Counted from the first letter of the stretch, positions 33,099 to 41,111 are shown. The stretch: 64,000 nt of DNA from Bacteroidetes bacterium UBA1935 (GCA_002337045.1 DDFF01000006.1:434001-498000); one strand, 5' to 3'. Numbers and translations are program-made. The notes: generated by a model from the letters alone, not told the origin.

Positions 33099-33590
33099 AT
33101 GTCTGCAATAACAACATCACAAGTATACGACTGGTTGCAACAGGTTACAGACCCTGAAGTGCCGGTACTTACTATACTGGATTTGGGTATAGTGAGAGAT
33201 GTACGTATTGCAGATGATGAAGTAACAGTTGTTATTACACCTACTTACAGCGGCTGCCCTGCAATGGATGTGATAGGTATTAACATCCGTATGGCATTGA
33301 TGAGCAGGGGCTTTAAGAAAGTACATATAGAGCAGCAGCTAAGCCCTGCATGGACAACAGACTGGATGACGGAAGAAGGGAAACGCAAGCTGAAAGAATA
33401 CGGCATAGCACCACCTGTGCGCAAGACATCAGACAATCCGCTGGCGCTATTCGAAGATGATAATATACCTTGCCCGCGTTGCAATAGCGAGCATACACAG
33501 CTGGTAAGCCGCTTCGGGCCTACGTCTTGCAAGTCGCTATACAAGTGTCTTGATTGCAAAGAACCTTTCGAACATTTTAAGTGTCACTAA
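33099..33590 (+). CDS. paaD: 1,2-phenylacetyl-CoA epoxidase accessory protein PaaD
   Basis: 163 residues. The N-terminal MIP18/DUF59 domain has DPEVPVLTILDLGIVRDVRI and TYSGCPAMDVIGINIRMAL. The C-terminal zinc/Fe-S ribbon uses Cys125, 128, 144, 150, 153 and 162 in CPRCNSEH, GPTSCKSLYKCLDC and EHFKCH. PaaD (also named PaaJ) is required for activity of the epoxidase and is thought to help Fe-S assembly of the complex. Its start directly abuts the TonB-domain gene. PaaE is absent downstream. Confidence 0.94.
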   Translation: MSAITTSQVYDWLQQVTDPEVPVLTILDLGIVRDVRIADDEVTVVITPTYSGCPAMDVIGINIRMALMSRGFKKVHIEQQLSPAWTTDWMTEEGKRKLKEYGIAPPVRKTSDNPLALFEDDNIPCPRCNSEHTQLVSRFGPTSCKSLYKCLDCKEPFEHFKCH

Positions 33591-33602
33591 ACTGCATAGT
33601 GT

Positions 33603-33944
33603 ATGTACGAGAAGAAACACGAAAAGCTGGCTCCCAAATCTGTTTATTATGGCAGGATGATGCGCAGTGTTGGTTTTGCAGTAGTCATTCTCGCGCTGTG
33701 TTTGCTGATAGGTATTGTAGGCTATCACTACACTGCTGATATTCCTTGGATAGATTCACTGCACAATGCAAGCATGATACTCAGTGGCATGGGCCCTGTG
33801 GTAGAAATTAAAACTACGTCGGGCAAACTCTTTTCTTCTTTCTATGCCTTATTCAGCGGCGTAGTATTCATTACCAATATCGGTATCATACTGGCACCTG
33901 CAGCACATAGACTGTTTCACAGATTGCACGTCGGGGAGGATTAA
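33603..33944 (+). CDS. Small membrane protein with two-helix, pore-loop-like layout
   Basis: 113 residues. TM1 is about residues 22-44 (VGFAVVILALCLLIGIVGYH) and TM2 about 80-100 (FYALFSGVVFITNIGIILAP). Between them SLHNASMILSGMGPVVEIKT and TSGKLFSSFYALFSG has the layout of a 2-TM potassium-channel pore region (pore helix, filter, TSxGKLFxxFYxLF inner helix). The selectivity filter TVGYGD is replaced by LSGMGPV. It may be a degenerate channel-fold protein of unknown conductance or something unrelated. It starts 12 bases after paaD and could be the last gene of that transcript. Confidence 0.65.
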   Translation: MYEKKHEKLAPKSVYYGRMMRSVGFAVVILALCLLIGIVGYHYTADIPWIDSLHNASMILSGMGPVVEIKTTSGKLFSSFYALFSGVVFITNIGIILAPAAHRLFHRLHVGED

Positions 33945-33957
33945 TATCTGGGAAATT

Positions 33958-34680
33958 TTAGCTGCCCTTTACACCCAGCAGTTCCAGCGCTTTTTGTGCG
34001 GCTACCTGACCTGCTTCTTTTTTGTTGAAGCCTGTACCTGTTGCTACCTGCTCGCCACTTAGTACAATGGCTATGGTAAATACCTTGCGTGTACCTTCTA
34101 CTTTTTCATCCACACTTTCAAAAGCGAGCTCTTTACCGTTGCGTTGTGCCCAGCTCAGCAGTTTGTTTTTGTAGTTGGTATCTGTACTTTCCATTACCTC
34201 GATATCTATATATGGTTTTATAACCTGATTGAGGATAAAAGTACGTGTGCGGGAAAAACCCTGATCCAGATAAACAGCGCCTATCAAGGCTTCCAGCGCG
34301 TTGCCGAATATATGGCTGCGGCTCAGCCCTCGGTCGTTCTGGTTATACTGCACCATTTTGTGCAGGCCCATGCGCAGTGCTACATTGTTCATCGTTTCGC
34401 GGCGCACTATGCGGCTGCGAAGCTCTGTAAGGTAGCCTTCTGGCTGTGTGGGATATTTCTTAAAAAGGTATTCTGCAACAATAGAGCCCAGTATGGCATC
34501 GCCCAGAAACTCCAGCCTTTCATTGTTTTGCTGCAGCTCTTCAATTTTGCTGCGGTGCATCAATGCAAGCTGGTAGTATGGCAAATGCTTAGGGGTGTAA
34601 CCCAGCAAGTGCTCCAGTTGTCGCACCAACTCTTTGTTGGGAGAAAAGAAGTGTAAGATTCGTGCCGTGAACCTGCGCAC
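33958..34680 (-). CDS. rnc: Ribonuclease III
   Basis: 240 residues. The catalytic domain has NERLEFLGDAILGSIVAEYL (RNase III signature) and GNALEALIGAVYLDQGF; the C-terminal double-stranded-RNA-binding domain has GTGFNKKEAGQVAAQKALEL. It processes rRNA precursors and cleaves dsRNA as a homodimer. Its start is 4 bases below the fabF stop, so it is the third gene of an acpP-fabF-rnc operon, a widespread arrangement. Confidence 0.95.
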   Translation of the reverse strand: MRRFTARILHFFSPNKELVRQLEHLLGYTPKHLPYYQLALMHRSKIEELQQNNERLEFLGDAILGSIVAEYLFKKYPTQPEGYLTELRSRIVRRETMNNVALRMGLHKMVQYNQNDRGLSRSHIFGNALEALIGAVYLDQGFSRTRTFILNQVIKPYIDIEVMESTDTNYKNKLLSWAQRNGKELAFESVDEKVEGTRKVFTIAIVLSGEQVATGTGFNKKEAGQVAAQKALELLGVKGS

Positions 34681-34683
34681 GCG

Positions 34684-35943
34684 CTATTCTTCGTATTTTT
34701 TGAAGATAATAGACGCATTGTGACCACCAAAGCCGAATGTATTGCTCAGCGCAGCACGTACTGTACGTTTCTGTGCAGTGTGCAACGTGAAATTCAGTCT
34801 TGGGTCGAATGCAGGGTCTGTAGTCTTGTGGTTGATGGTAGGTGGTACCGTATCATTAACTACAGATAATATAGCGGCAATCGCTTCTATACCACCGGCA
34901 GCACCCAACAGGTGGCCTGTCATAGATTTGGTAGAGCTGATGTTCAGATTATAAGCATGCTCGCCAAATACTTTTTGTATAGCAATGATTTCGGCTATAT
35001 CGCCCAACGGTGTAGATGTACCGTGCACGTTGATGTAATCGATATCCTCAGGCTTCATACCTGCATCATTCAACGCATTGTTCATTACGTTGATAACACC
35101 CAAGCCTTCCGGATGCGGAGCAGTCAGGTGATAAGCATCGGCACTCATGCCGCCGCCTGCAACCTCTGCATAAATGGTAGCACCGCGCGCTTTAGCGTGC
35201 TCCAGTTCTTCCAGAATAATGGCACCTGCACCTTCGCCCAGTACAAACCCGTCGCGGTCCAAATCAAAAGGACGGCTCGCTGTCTTAGGGTCGTCATTGC
35301 GTTCGCTCAGTGCTTTCATAGCATTGAAACCACCAATACCCGATTGGGTAACTACAGCTTCAGAACCACCTGTTACAATCGCATCGGCTTTACCAAGGCG
35401 TATATATGTAAAGGCGTCTATCAGGCCGTTGGTAGCAGATGCGCAGGCACTAACGGTAGCAAAGTTCGGACCACGGAAGCTGTAGCGCATAGAGATATGG
35501 CCTGCAGCAATGTCCAGAATCAGCTTAGGAATGAAGAATGGGTTGAAACGAGGTGTACCATCGCCTGCGTTGAACGCAGTCATCTCTTCGATGAAGGTAA
35601 TCATACCGCCTATACCCGAAGCCCATATTACACCAATGCGGTCTTTATCCAGGCTTGGGTCATCCAGTTTGGCATTTTTTACCGCTTCGTCTGCAGCTAC
35701 AATAGCTACTTGTGCAAAACGGTCAAGTTTGCGTGCTTCTTTCTTTTCCAGAAAGTCTTCGGGATTAAATCCTTTCAATTCGCATGCAAACCTTGTTTTA
35801 AACTTGCTCGCATCAAAATTGGTAATGAAATCAGCGCCCGAAACGCCATTGATAAGGCCTTCCCAATATGCGGGAGCAGTATTACCTATGGGCGTAAGGG
35901 CGCCGATACCCGTAACGACAACTCGTTTGAACGGTGAATTCAT
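34684..35943 (-). CDS. fabF: 3-oxoacyl-[acyl-carrier-protein] synthase II
   Basis: 419 residues, beginning MNSPFKRVVVTGIGALTPIG. The thiolase-fold catalytic triad is visible: Cys in VSACASATNGLIDAF, His in INVHGTSTPLGD and His in STKSMTGHLLGAAGG. It condenses malonyl-ACP with acyl-ACP in fatty-acid elongation. The adjacent acpP supplies the carrier. Length is normal for FabF. Confidence 0.96.
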   Translation of the reverse strand: MNSPFKRVVVTGIGALTPIGNTAPAYWEGLINGVSGADFITNFDASKFKTRFACELKGFNPEDFLEKKEARKLDRFAQVAIVAADEAVKNAKLDDPSLDKDRIGVIWASGIGGMITFIEEMTAFNAGDGTPRFNPFFIPKLILDIAAGHISMRYSFRGPNFATVSACASATNGLIDAFTYIRLGKADAIVTGGSEAVVTQSGIGGFNAMKALSERNDDPKTASRPFDLDRDGFVLGEGAGAIILEELEHAKARGATIYAEVAGGGMSADAYHLTAPHPEGLGVINVMNNALNDAGMKPEDIDYINVHGTSTPLGDIAEIIAIQKVFGEHAYNLNISSTKSMTGHLLGAAGGIEAIAAILSVVNDTVPPTINHKTTDPAFDPRLNFTLHTAQKRTVRAALSNTFGFGGHNASIIFKKYEE

Positions 35944-35977
35944 TGAAACAATTTCAGTTACTGAATAGCTTGATTGA

Positions 35978-36214
35978 TTACTTTACGTGTTCTTCCAGAT
36001 AAGAAACAGCCTGTCCTACAGTTGTTATAGTTTCAGCTTGTTCATCAGGAATAGAGATGTTGAATTCTTTTTCGAATTCCATGATCAGTTCTACAGTATC
36101 CAGAGAGTCAGCTCCCAGATCGTTTGTAAAACTAGCCTCAGTTGTTACTTCAGATTCGTCAACACCAAGTTTATCAACGATAATCTTTTTAACGCGATTT
36201 GCAATTTCAGACAT
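35978..36214 (-). CDS. acpP: Acyl carrier protein
   Basis: 78 residues from the ATG at 36214 (MSEIANRVKKIIVDKLGVDE). The frame extends 9 codons upstream with no conserved sequence. The phosphopantetheine serine lies in NDLGADSLDTVELIMEFEKE. Highly acidic, four helices. It carries acyl chains for FabF, FabI and the other FAS II enzymes; fabI is also in this window (53.7 kb). It is followed by fabF 34 bases later. Confidence 0.96.
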   Translation of the reverse strand: MSEIANRVKKIIVDKLGVDESEVTTEASFTNDLGADSLDTVELIMEFEKEFNISIPDEQAETITTVGQAVSYLEEHVK

Positions 36215-36238
36215 GGCTAATGCATTTATTTTATGGTG

Positions 36239-36246
36239 CAAAAATA
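36239..36246 (-). promoter_or_regulatory. -7 promoter element for acpP-fabF-rnc (TATTTTTG)
   Basis: The minus strand reads TATTTTTG about 24 bases upstream of the acpP ATG, matching TAnnTTTG. No -33 TTTG is found at the right distance. Confidence 0.45.
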
Positions 36247-36355
36247 TACTTTTTGACTAAAACACGAAGAAAGCCCACAAATTCTTTAAAACTTAACCTG
36301 TTAAAGGTGTTGATATAGTTATTTTAAGTATTTGTAAAAAGCCCTCTATCATTTG

Positions 36356-37009
36356 TCAGGCTTGTATCTTACCGTCTTTCATGGTCAATGTCCTGTCCGT
36401 CATACCGGCAAGCTCTTCATTGTGGGTTATCATCACAAATGTCTGCCCCAGCTTGTTTCGGAGGTCTATAAACAGCTGATGGACGGATTGTGCGTTGGCA
36501 CTATCCAGATTGCCGGTAGGTTCATCGGCCATTATAATGCTTGGTTTATTTACCAATGCGCGGGCTATTGCCACACGTTGCTGTTCGCCACCCGATAATT
36601 CAGAAGGTTTATTATCCAGCTTGTTGCCAAGCCCTACAATATCCAGCATGGCAGCTGCATTATCCATCGCCTCTTTTCTGCCTTGCCCTGCTATCCAAAG
36701 TGGTACAGATACATTTTCTATAGCGCTGAACTCGGGCAGCAGGTGGTGAAACTGAAATACAAAACCTATATGCTTGTTGCGAAAGGCAGCCTGCTTTTTG
36801 GCTGGGAGTTTAAAAATATCAGTGCCATCTATCAGTACACTTCCACTATCGGGCTTGTCCAGTGCGCCCAGCAGGTGCAGCAGTGTACTCTTGCCCGCGC
36901 CCGATTGCCCGACTACAGATACTATCTCTCCTTTGCCTATGCTGAGGCTCACACCATTTACTACCGTTAGAGTTCCGTATTTTTTTACCAGATTTTCAGC
37001 AACAAGCAT
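36356..37009 (-). CDS. lolD: LolD-type ABC transporter ATP-binding protein
   Basis: 217 residues. It has Walker A GQSGAGKST, the Q-loop region VFQFHHLLPEFSAIENVSVP, signature LSGGEQQRVAIARALVNKP, Walker B IIMADEPTGNLD, and the H-loop MITHNEE. The MacB/LolD-group hallmark FQFHHLLPEF fits lipoprotein release from the inner membrane (LolCDE). No LolC/E permease is adjacent, so this single ATPase could also serve a different MacB/FtsE-like exporter. It stands about 140 bases upstream of acpP in the same direction. Confidence 0.88.
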   Translation of the reverse strand: MLVAENLVKKYGTLTVVNGVSLSIGKGEIVSVVGQSGAGKSTLLHLLGALDKPDSGSVLIDGTDIFKLPAKKQAAFRNKHIGFVFQFHHLLPEFSAIENVSVPLWIAGQGRKEAMDNAAAMLDIVGLGNKLDNKPSELSGGEQQRVAIARALVNKPSIIMADEPTGNLDSANAQSVHQLFIDLRNKLGQTFVMITHNEELAGMTDRTLTMKDGKIQA

Positions 37010-37201
37010 AGCACTATTATATGTACAACCCCGTGGGGCAATACCATGTTTTTAGATAATGATACAATACAAATAAACGATAATAAGCTAAGAAATAATC
37101 AAACCACTTTCAGCGTTAGTTTTCACTAGGCAATAAAACCCTGCTAAACCATACAAGTGCTCTTATGTTATAAAACATAGGATAACCTTAAGAATAGAAA
37201 A

Positions 37202-37232
37202 TTTGTTATTGTTAATTGAAAACTTACATTTG
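37202..37232 (+). promoter_or_regulatory. Promoter of the DUF2795 gene (TTTG-N19-TACATTTG)
   Basis: TTTG at 37202-37205 and TACATTTG at 37225-37232 with a 19-base spacer: a full consensus match. A 6-bp inverted repeat (TATGTT-ATAA-AACATA, 37164-37179) lies just upstream. The 37010-37266 stretch holds no gene I can see. Confidence 0.8.
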
Positions 37233-37266
37233 CGGAAATAGGTAATAAAAATAAATAATTTATAAT

Positions 37267-37488
37267 ATGTTTTGGACGTTAGAACTAGCATCGCACTTAG
37301 AAGACGCACCATGGCCTGCAACCAAAGACGAACTGATTGACTATGCCATCCGTTCGGGCGCGCCACTGGAAGTTGTTGAGAACCTGCAAGAGCTGGATGA
37401 CGAAGGCGAAATCTACGAAGGTATCGAAGATATATGGCCTGATTATCCTACGCAGGAAGACTTCTTCTTTAACGAAGATGAGTACTAA
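37267..37488 (+). CDS. DUF2795 family small acidic protein
   Basis: 73 residues. TLELASHLEDAPWPATKDEL followed by IDYAIRSGAPLEVVENLQEL matches the DUF2795 pattern (APWPATKxELIxxA). The second half is strikingly acidic (DDEGEIYEGIEDIWPD, then FFFNEDEY). It has no signal peptide. The family is common in Bacteroidota and has no known function. It has its own strong promoter and a terminator at 37510, so it is a monocistronic, probably well-expressed gene. Confidence 0.85.
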   Translation: MFWTLELASHLEDAPWPATKDELIDYAIRSGAPLEVVENLQELDDEGEIYEGIEDIWPDYPTQEDFFFNEDEY

Positions 37489-37509
37489 AACTGTAACACA
37501 TTCATTTAC

Positions 37510-37533
37510 AATCCTCTGCCAACGCAGGGGATT
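37510..37533 (+). terminator. Rho-independent terminator after the DUF2795 gene
   Basis: AATCCTCTGC pairs with GCAGGGGATT (one T-G wobble) around loop CAAC, followed by TTTT. 22 bases after the stop codon. Confidence 0.85.
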
Positions 37534-37599
37534 TTTTATGCACTGTTTGTATTACAAGGGTGTAAGTTTCGGTAAATTGTAATGATTGAACTAAACACT

Positions 37600-37827
37600 A
37601 TGATGAAATTCAGCTTCTTTATTGTAATACTATCCGCTTTTGCTGCATGTACTAAAACAGGGGTATATCATTGCCAATGCACTATTACAACAACTGTTGG
37701 TTCGGGTACTTATGTTGGAGCTAGCAGTGTAAGGGCAAAAGCTGAAGCTGATTGCAGCGATAAGATAGCAGAAATGACAGCAGGCGGACAAACTGCAAAT
37801 TGCGATGTAGTTGAGAATAAAGATTGA
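37600..37827 (+). CDS. Small Cys-rich lipoprotein (first of a tandem pair)
   Basis: 75 residues from the ATG at 37600 (MMKFSFFIVILSAFAACTKT); an upstream ATG at 37582 adds six residues before the signal. Lipobox AFAAC gives lipidated Cys17 and an outer-membrane or periplasmic anchor. The mature part has four more Cys: CQC, DCSDK, and NCDVVEN at the end, with the segment GSGTYVGASSVRAKAEADCS. Its downstream paralogue (37894) keeps the same pattern. I do not recognise the family; disulfide-stabilised binding or inhibitor-like roles are conceivable but unsupported. Confidence 0.7.
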   Translation: MMKFSFFIVILSAFAACTKTGVYHCQCTITTTVGSGTYVGASSVRAKAEADCSDKIAEMTAGGQTANCDVVENKD

Positions 37828-37893
37828 ACCTTTTATATGTCAACTTTACATACTATTTTCGCTGCTATCTAACACCCCCGATAAAACATACTT

Positions 37894-38124
37894 ATGAAAA
37901 AACTTATTGTACTTTCCCTATTGGCTATTACTGCCAGCTCTTGCGAAAAGTTTGCTTTAAACTATTATTGTTCATGCACTACACACTACAGCCATGGTGG
38001 TGTGGGTACTTACACAGGCGCTAAAGACACTAAAGGAAATGCCGAAGTGGATTGTCAGGAAAAGAAAACAGGTGCAGAGATGAATGGACATACCATAGAG
38101 TGTGAGATATTGCAGAAGAAGTAG
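37894..38124 (+). CDS. Small Cys-rich lipoprotein (second of a tandem pair)
   Basis: 76 residues. MKKLIVLSLLAITASSCEKF shows a lipobox TASSC with lipidated Cys17. The mature part repeats the paralogue's layout: YYCSCTTHYSHGGVGTYTGA, then NAEVDCQEK and IECEILQKK, so CxC...GTYxGA...DC...C is conserved between the two. It starts 66 bases after the first gene and ends at the terminator at 38145-38171, so the two likely share a transcript. Confidence 0.7.
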   Translation: MKKLIVLSLLAITASSCEKFALNYYCSCTTHYSHGGVGTYTGAKDTKGNAEVDCQEKKTGAEMNGHTIECEILQKK

Positions 38125-38144
38125 CCTGAATGTAAAGTTATTTT

Positions 38145-38171
38145 AAAGCTGCCTTAACTTTAGGCAGCTTT
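38145..38171 (+). terminator. Rho-independent terminator after the lipoprotein pair
   Basis: AAAGCTGCCT and AGGCAGCTTT form a 10-bp stem with a 7-base loop, followed by TTTTGTTTTTT. Confidence 0.9.
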
Positions 38172-38185
38172 TTTGTTTTTTATTG

Positions 38186-38193
38186 TATTTTTG
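38186..38193 (+). promoter_or_regulatory. -7 promoter element (TATTTTTG)
   Basis: TATTTTTG matches TAnnTTTG and lies 20 bases before the ATG at 38214. The preceding terminator's T-run occupies the -33 region. Confidence 0.45.
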
Positions 38194-38213
38194 CATTAAT
38201 AAAAAACACCACC

Positions 38214-38654
38214 ATGAACCTGCGCCACGAAACATTTATACAGGAAATGATTGCACACGGCAATCGTAGGGCGGCATACCTGAAAGCCTACCCACAATCT
38301 TCGCCTGCTGCCGCATACAACAATGCCTGCCGTCTGTTATCCATCCCATACATCCGCAACAAAATACAGGAAGCATATACTGCTATAGAAAATTCAGTCT
38401 TGCAACAACTACAGCAAGACTATGGTGCAGAGCTGGCAGATGTATATGAGAAGCGCGTATTACTAGCGCATATCATCAAAACCGCGTTGCAACAAAACGA
38501 AACAAGCATAACCGATACTGTAACAAAAACAGTTACAACGGCAACAAAACGTAACAATCTTGTAACTGCTTTACAACAACCAACCATCTCACAAGTATTG
38601 AGAGCCATAGTGTTAGATACAAAACTGGAATATGGGTGGAAACGAAAACTTTGA
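38214..38654 (+). CDS. Orphan terminase-small-subunit-like protein
   Basis: 146 residues. The first 60 residues (FIQEMIAHGNRRAAYLKAYP, SSPAAAYNNACRLLSIPYIR) resemble the N-terminal DNA-binding helix-turn-helix of phage terminase small subunits, where a Fxxxxxxxx-N-xxxAxxxAG/AY pattern is followed by xxxxASRLLxxPxV. A middle Thr-rich run (SITDTVTKTVTTATKR) and a basic C-terminus follow. No large terminase, portal or other phage gene is nearby, so packaging is unlikely; a domesticated regulator or DNA-binding protein is more plausible. It is monocistronic, between a terminator and the pirin gene. Confidence 0.65.
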   Translation: MNLRHETFIQEMIAHGNRRAAYLKAYPQSSPAAAYNNACRLLSIPYIRNKIQEAYTAIENSVLQQLQQDYGAELADVYEKRVLLAHIIKTALQQNETSITDTVTKTVTTATKRNNLVTALQQPTISQVLRAIVLDTKLEYGWKRKL

Positions 38655-38776
38655 AAACTGTACAAATACTATCAAAAACTATCAACAAATGCGAACATTT
38701 ATTATATCACTCAGCTTTATTCATGTATAGACATTAGTTGAATTATTTCTATACTATATATCCCTAACTTTACGGT

Positions 38777-39742
38777 ATGATGAGCAGAAGAAAATTCATT
38801 AAAGGTTCGGCAATATTGGGTGCATCTGTAGCTGCACCATCCCTGTTACTGGGGCAAAGCGGTATGTATAGCAACAAGCGCAATCGTCAGGTGTACCGCG
38901 TGCTCGATGCAGATGCTACCATGGTGGGTACCTTGCCGGTTATGCGTGCCTTTGCAGGCAATCACAACGACTATGTGTCGCCTTTTGTTTTCTTCGATGA
39001 GTTTGGCCCTGTGGAGCTGAAGCCAGGCAGCACAGCACTGAAAGTGCCTGCGCATCCGCATGCAGGGGTGATACCTACCACCTACTTCCTGTCGGGTAGT
39101 GGCCATCACAAAGACAGCCTTAATTACGATTTCCAGATAGAGACGGGTGAATACATGATGTTCAACTCCGGTCGTGGTGCTATACACATGGAGGAAAGTG
39201 GTGAGCAGTTGAAGAAAGAAGGTGGTAAGATTCACGGCTTCCAGATATGGCTCAATATACCATCTGCTCATAAGCACGATGCACCTAGCACTACCGTCTA
39301 TCGTGGTGAGAACATGCCAGTCATCATGAACAAAGACTATACAGCCCGTGTGGTATTGGGTGAGTTGTATGGTGAGAAATCGAGTGTTAAAACATACAGT
39401 CCTGCGTTCTACTATTACCTGAAGCTGAATAAAGGTGCAAGGCTCGATATACCTGTCAATGCACAGCACAATGCATTTATCTATGTGGTGAATGGTGGTT
39501 TAGAAGTGGAAGGTCAGCATGCTATCAAACCCAACCAACTGGTACTCTACAAGCGCGATGCCGAGAACATCAACATATATAGCGAAGAAGGCGCAGAGAT
39601 ATTCCTGCTGGGCGGTCAGCCACTCAATGAAGTTGTGTATTCTTACGGTCCGTTTGTGATGAACACCGAAGCGCAAATCATACAATGTATCAACGACTAC
39701 AATGCCGGCAAAATGGGCAACCCCGATGTGGTAAATATGTAG
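38777..39742 (+). CDS. Pirin family protein with Tat-type signal
   Basis: 321 residues. MMSRRKFIKGSAILGASVAA, with SRRKFIK then a hydrophobic stretch ending LLLGQ, is a twin-arginine export signal. The double cupin of pirin follows: the metal-site loop VPAHPHAGVIPTTYFLSGSG, later IHGFQIWLNIPSAHK, and a C-terminal cupin with NAFIYVVNGGLEVEG. Pirins are usually cytosolic or nuclear (quercetinase-like, or redox regulators), so a Tat-exported pirin is notable. It is convergent with the flavodoxin-fold reductase, 6 bases apart. Confidence 0.85.
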   Translation: MMSRRKFIKGSAILGASVAAPSLLLGQSGMYSNKRNRQVYRVLDADATMVGTLPVMRAFAGNHNDYVSPFVFFDEFGPVELKPGSTALKVPAHPHAGVIPTTYFLSGSGHHKDSLNYDFQIETGEYMMFNSGRGAIHMEESGEQLKKEGGKIHGFQIWLNIPSAHKHDAPSTTVYRGENMPVIMNKDYTARVVLGELYGEKSSVKTYSPAFYYYLKLNKGARLDIPVNAQHNAFIYVVNGGLEVEGQHAIKPNQLVLYKRDAENINIYSEEGAEIFLLGGQPLNEVVYSYGPFVMNTEAQIIQCINDYNAGKMGNPDVVNM

Positions 39743-39748
39743 TCCCTG

Positions 39749-40333
39749 TCAGCTATTTCGTAGGCCAAGCTTGTATATACGCGATACCCAGTTTTCGCGG
39801 TAGCTGGCTTTTGATAGTCTGATAGGGCCAATGCGCACCGTCTTTACAGGCTTGATGCCGCAAAACTCCAGTGTCAGCTTCTTCAGTGCGTTGATGCTTG
39901 GGCTTTTATAAACCAACCAATAGTACCATGCAGGCTGATCCATCGTGCAGATGATAGTAGCTGTTCTGCCTTTCAGCAGCTTGTCCCACCAAACAGAGCC
40001 CTCCCTTTTTTTGAAGGCAAATCCCGGTAGTAGTACACGGTCCAGAAAGCCTTTCATAATGGCAGGGTAAGAGCCCCACCAAAGTGGGTGAATGAATACG
40101 ATATGCTCTGCCCACAGTATCTTCTGCTGTGCATCCAGCAGGTCGGGTTCCAGCTCGGTGCGCTGTCTGTAGCCATATTGCAGATTGGGGTTGAAGCTGA
40201 GTGTACCAATGTCAATCACTTCAATTGCAGCGCCTGATTCCTGTGCGCCTTTTACATAAGCATCAGCTAAGGCATGGTTAAAGCTTTCCGCATCGGGGTG
40301 GCCATTGACGACCAATATCTTCTTGCCTGTCAT
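39749..40333 (-). CDS. Flavodoxin-fold NAD(P)H:quinone oxidoreductase (KefF/MdaB-like)
   Basis: 194 residues. ILVVNGHPDAESFNHALADA at the N-terminus is the FMN-phosphate loop of the NQO1/KefF family, and HIVFIHPLWWGSYPAIMKGF with DRVLLPGFAFKKREG forms the flavin and quinone pocket. It likely reduces quinones by two electrons in the cytosol. The Crp/Fnr gene lies 60 bases upstream in the same direction and may regulate it. Confidence 0.85.
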   Translation of the reverse strand: MTGKKILVVNGHPDAESFNHALADAYVKGAQESGAAIEVIDIGTLSFNPNLQYGYRQRTELEPDLLDAQQKILWAEHIVFIHPLWWGSYPAIMKGFLDRVLLPGFAFKKREGSVWWDKLLKGRTATIICTMDQPAWYYWLVYKSPSINALKKLTLEFCGIKPVKTVRIGPIRLSKASYRENWVSRIYKLGLRNS

Positions 40334-40393
40334 GTTTGTCTTTATTGCAAAAGCAAAGTTGAACAGGTGCTGTGAGATTACATTTGATATATA

Positions 40394-40987
40394 TCAAATT
40401 CCGTACTTAGGGTTGCGTATTCGGCTCAGTGTTTCCAGTGTTATGCCAAGGTGAGATGCGATATGGGTAAGTGGTACACGTAGTATTATATCCGGCTGAT
40501 ATGCCAGCAGGTTTTGATAACGGTTGTGTGCACTTTCAAACAGGAGCCCTTCTACTCGGTACTGCAGCTTCAGCAGTGTGTGTACCACTACCTGCTTTTG
40601 CAGTGCCTCAAAATTGTGAAATGCCTCGCTGAGTTGTTGTGCGCTGTCGCGGCTTATCTCTAACAGTAGGCTGTCTTCCAGTACTTCTATGTAATGCGGG
40701 CTGGGCACATTGTTAAAGAAGCTGTGGATGGAGCATACAAACTCATTTTCAAAAGCAAACCAGTCGGTTATCTCTTTGCCGTCTTTTACATAATAAGCCC
40801 TCACACAGCCTTTTATTATATAGTAGGTCTTATCGGCATATTGCCCTTCTTTTACCAGCTTGGTGTCTTTGGCTACCAGCATGGGCCGAAAGTGCTGTGG
40901 CAGAGCAACAATGCAGTCTGGCTGCAGCTTGCAGTATCTGCTCTCTATAGCAGCTATTACATGGTCAAAATCAAAAGAAGTATCCAT
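40394..40987 (-). CDS. Crp/Fnr-family transcriptional regulator
   Basis: 197 residues. The N-terminal cyclic-nucleotide-binding-type beta-roll is about 20-130 (LVKEGQYADKTYYIIKGCVR, NEFVCSIHSFFNNVPSPHYI). A dimer helix and a C-terminal winged HTH (LTHIASHLGITLETLSRIRN) follow. No FNR-type cysteine cluster is visible, so oxygen sensing by an Fe-S centre is unlikely. The C-terminus is short after the recognition helix (RIRNPKYGI), as in many Bacteroidota members. It is upstream of the quinone-reductase gene and divergent from the ParA gene. Confidence 0.85.
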   Translation of the reverse strand: MDTSFDFDHVIAAIESRYCKLQPDCIVALPQHFRPMLVAKDTKLVKEGQYADKTYYIIKGCVRAYYVKDGKEITDWFAFENEFVCSIHSFFNNVPSPHYIEVLEDSLLLEISRDSAQQLSEAFHNFEALQKQVVVHTLLKLQYRVEGLLFESAHNRYQNLLAYQPDIILRVPLTHIASHLGITLETLSRIRNPKYGI

Positions 40988-41111
40988 ACGGGTATGCGAG
41001 TGGTTGTAAAAATAGGTAATAAGCGGCTATAGGTATCTGAAACATAACACCCCATCGTTGCTATCCTACGTATAAAAATGTAGTTTTATATAAAGGCTTA
41101 ATACTACTGTT

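Noticed and set aside
34912..35937. 341-codon plus-strand open frame opposite fabF
   Set aside because: Shadow of fabF; its composition is unlike a real protein (many Cys and His, no motifs).
38214..38654. Prophage remnant marked by the terminase-like gene
   Set aside because: No other phage gene, integrase or att-like repeat was found on either side.
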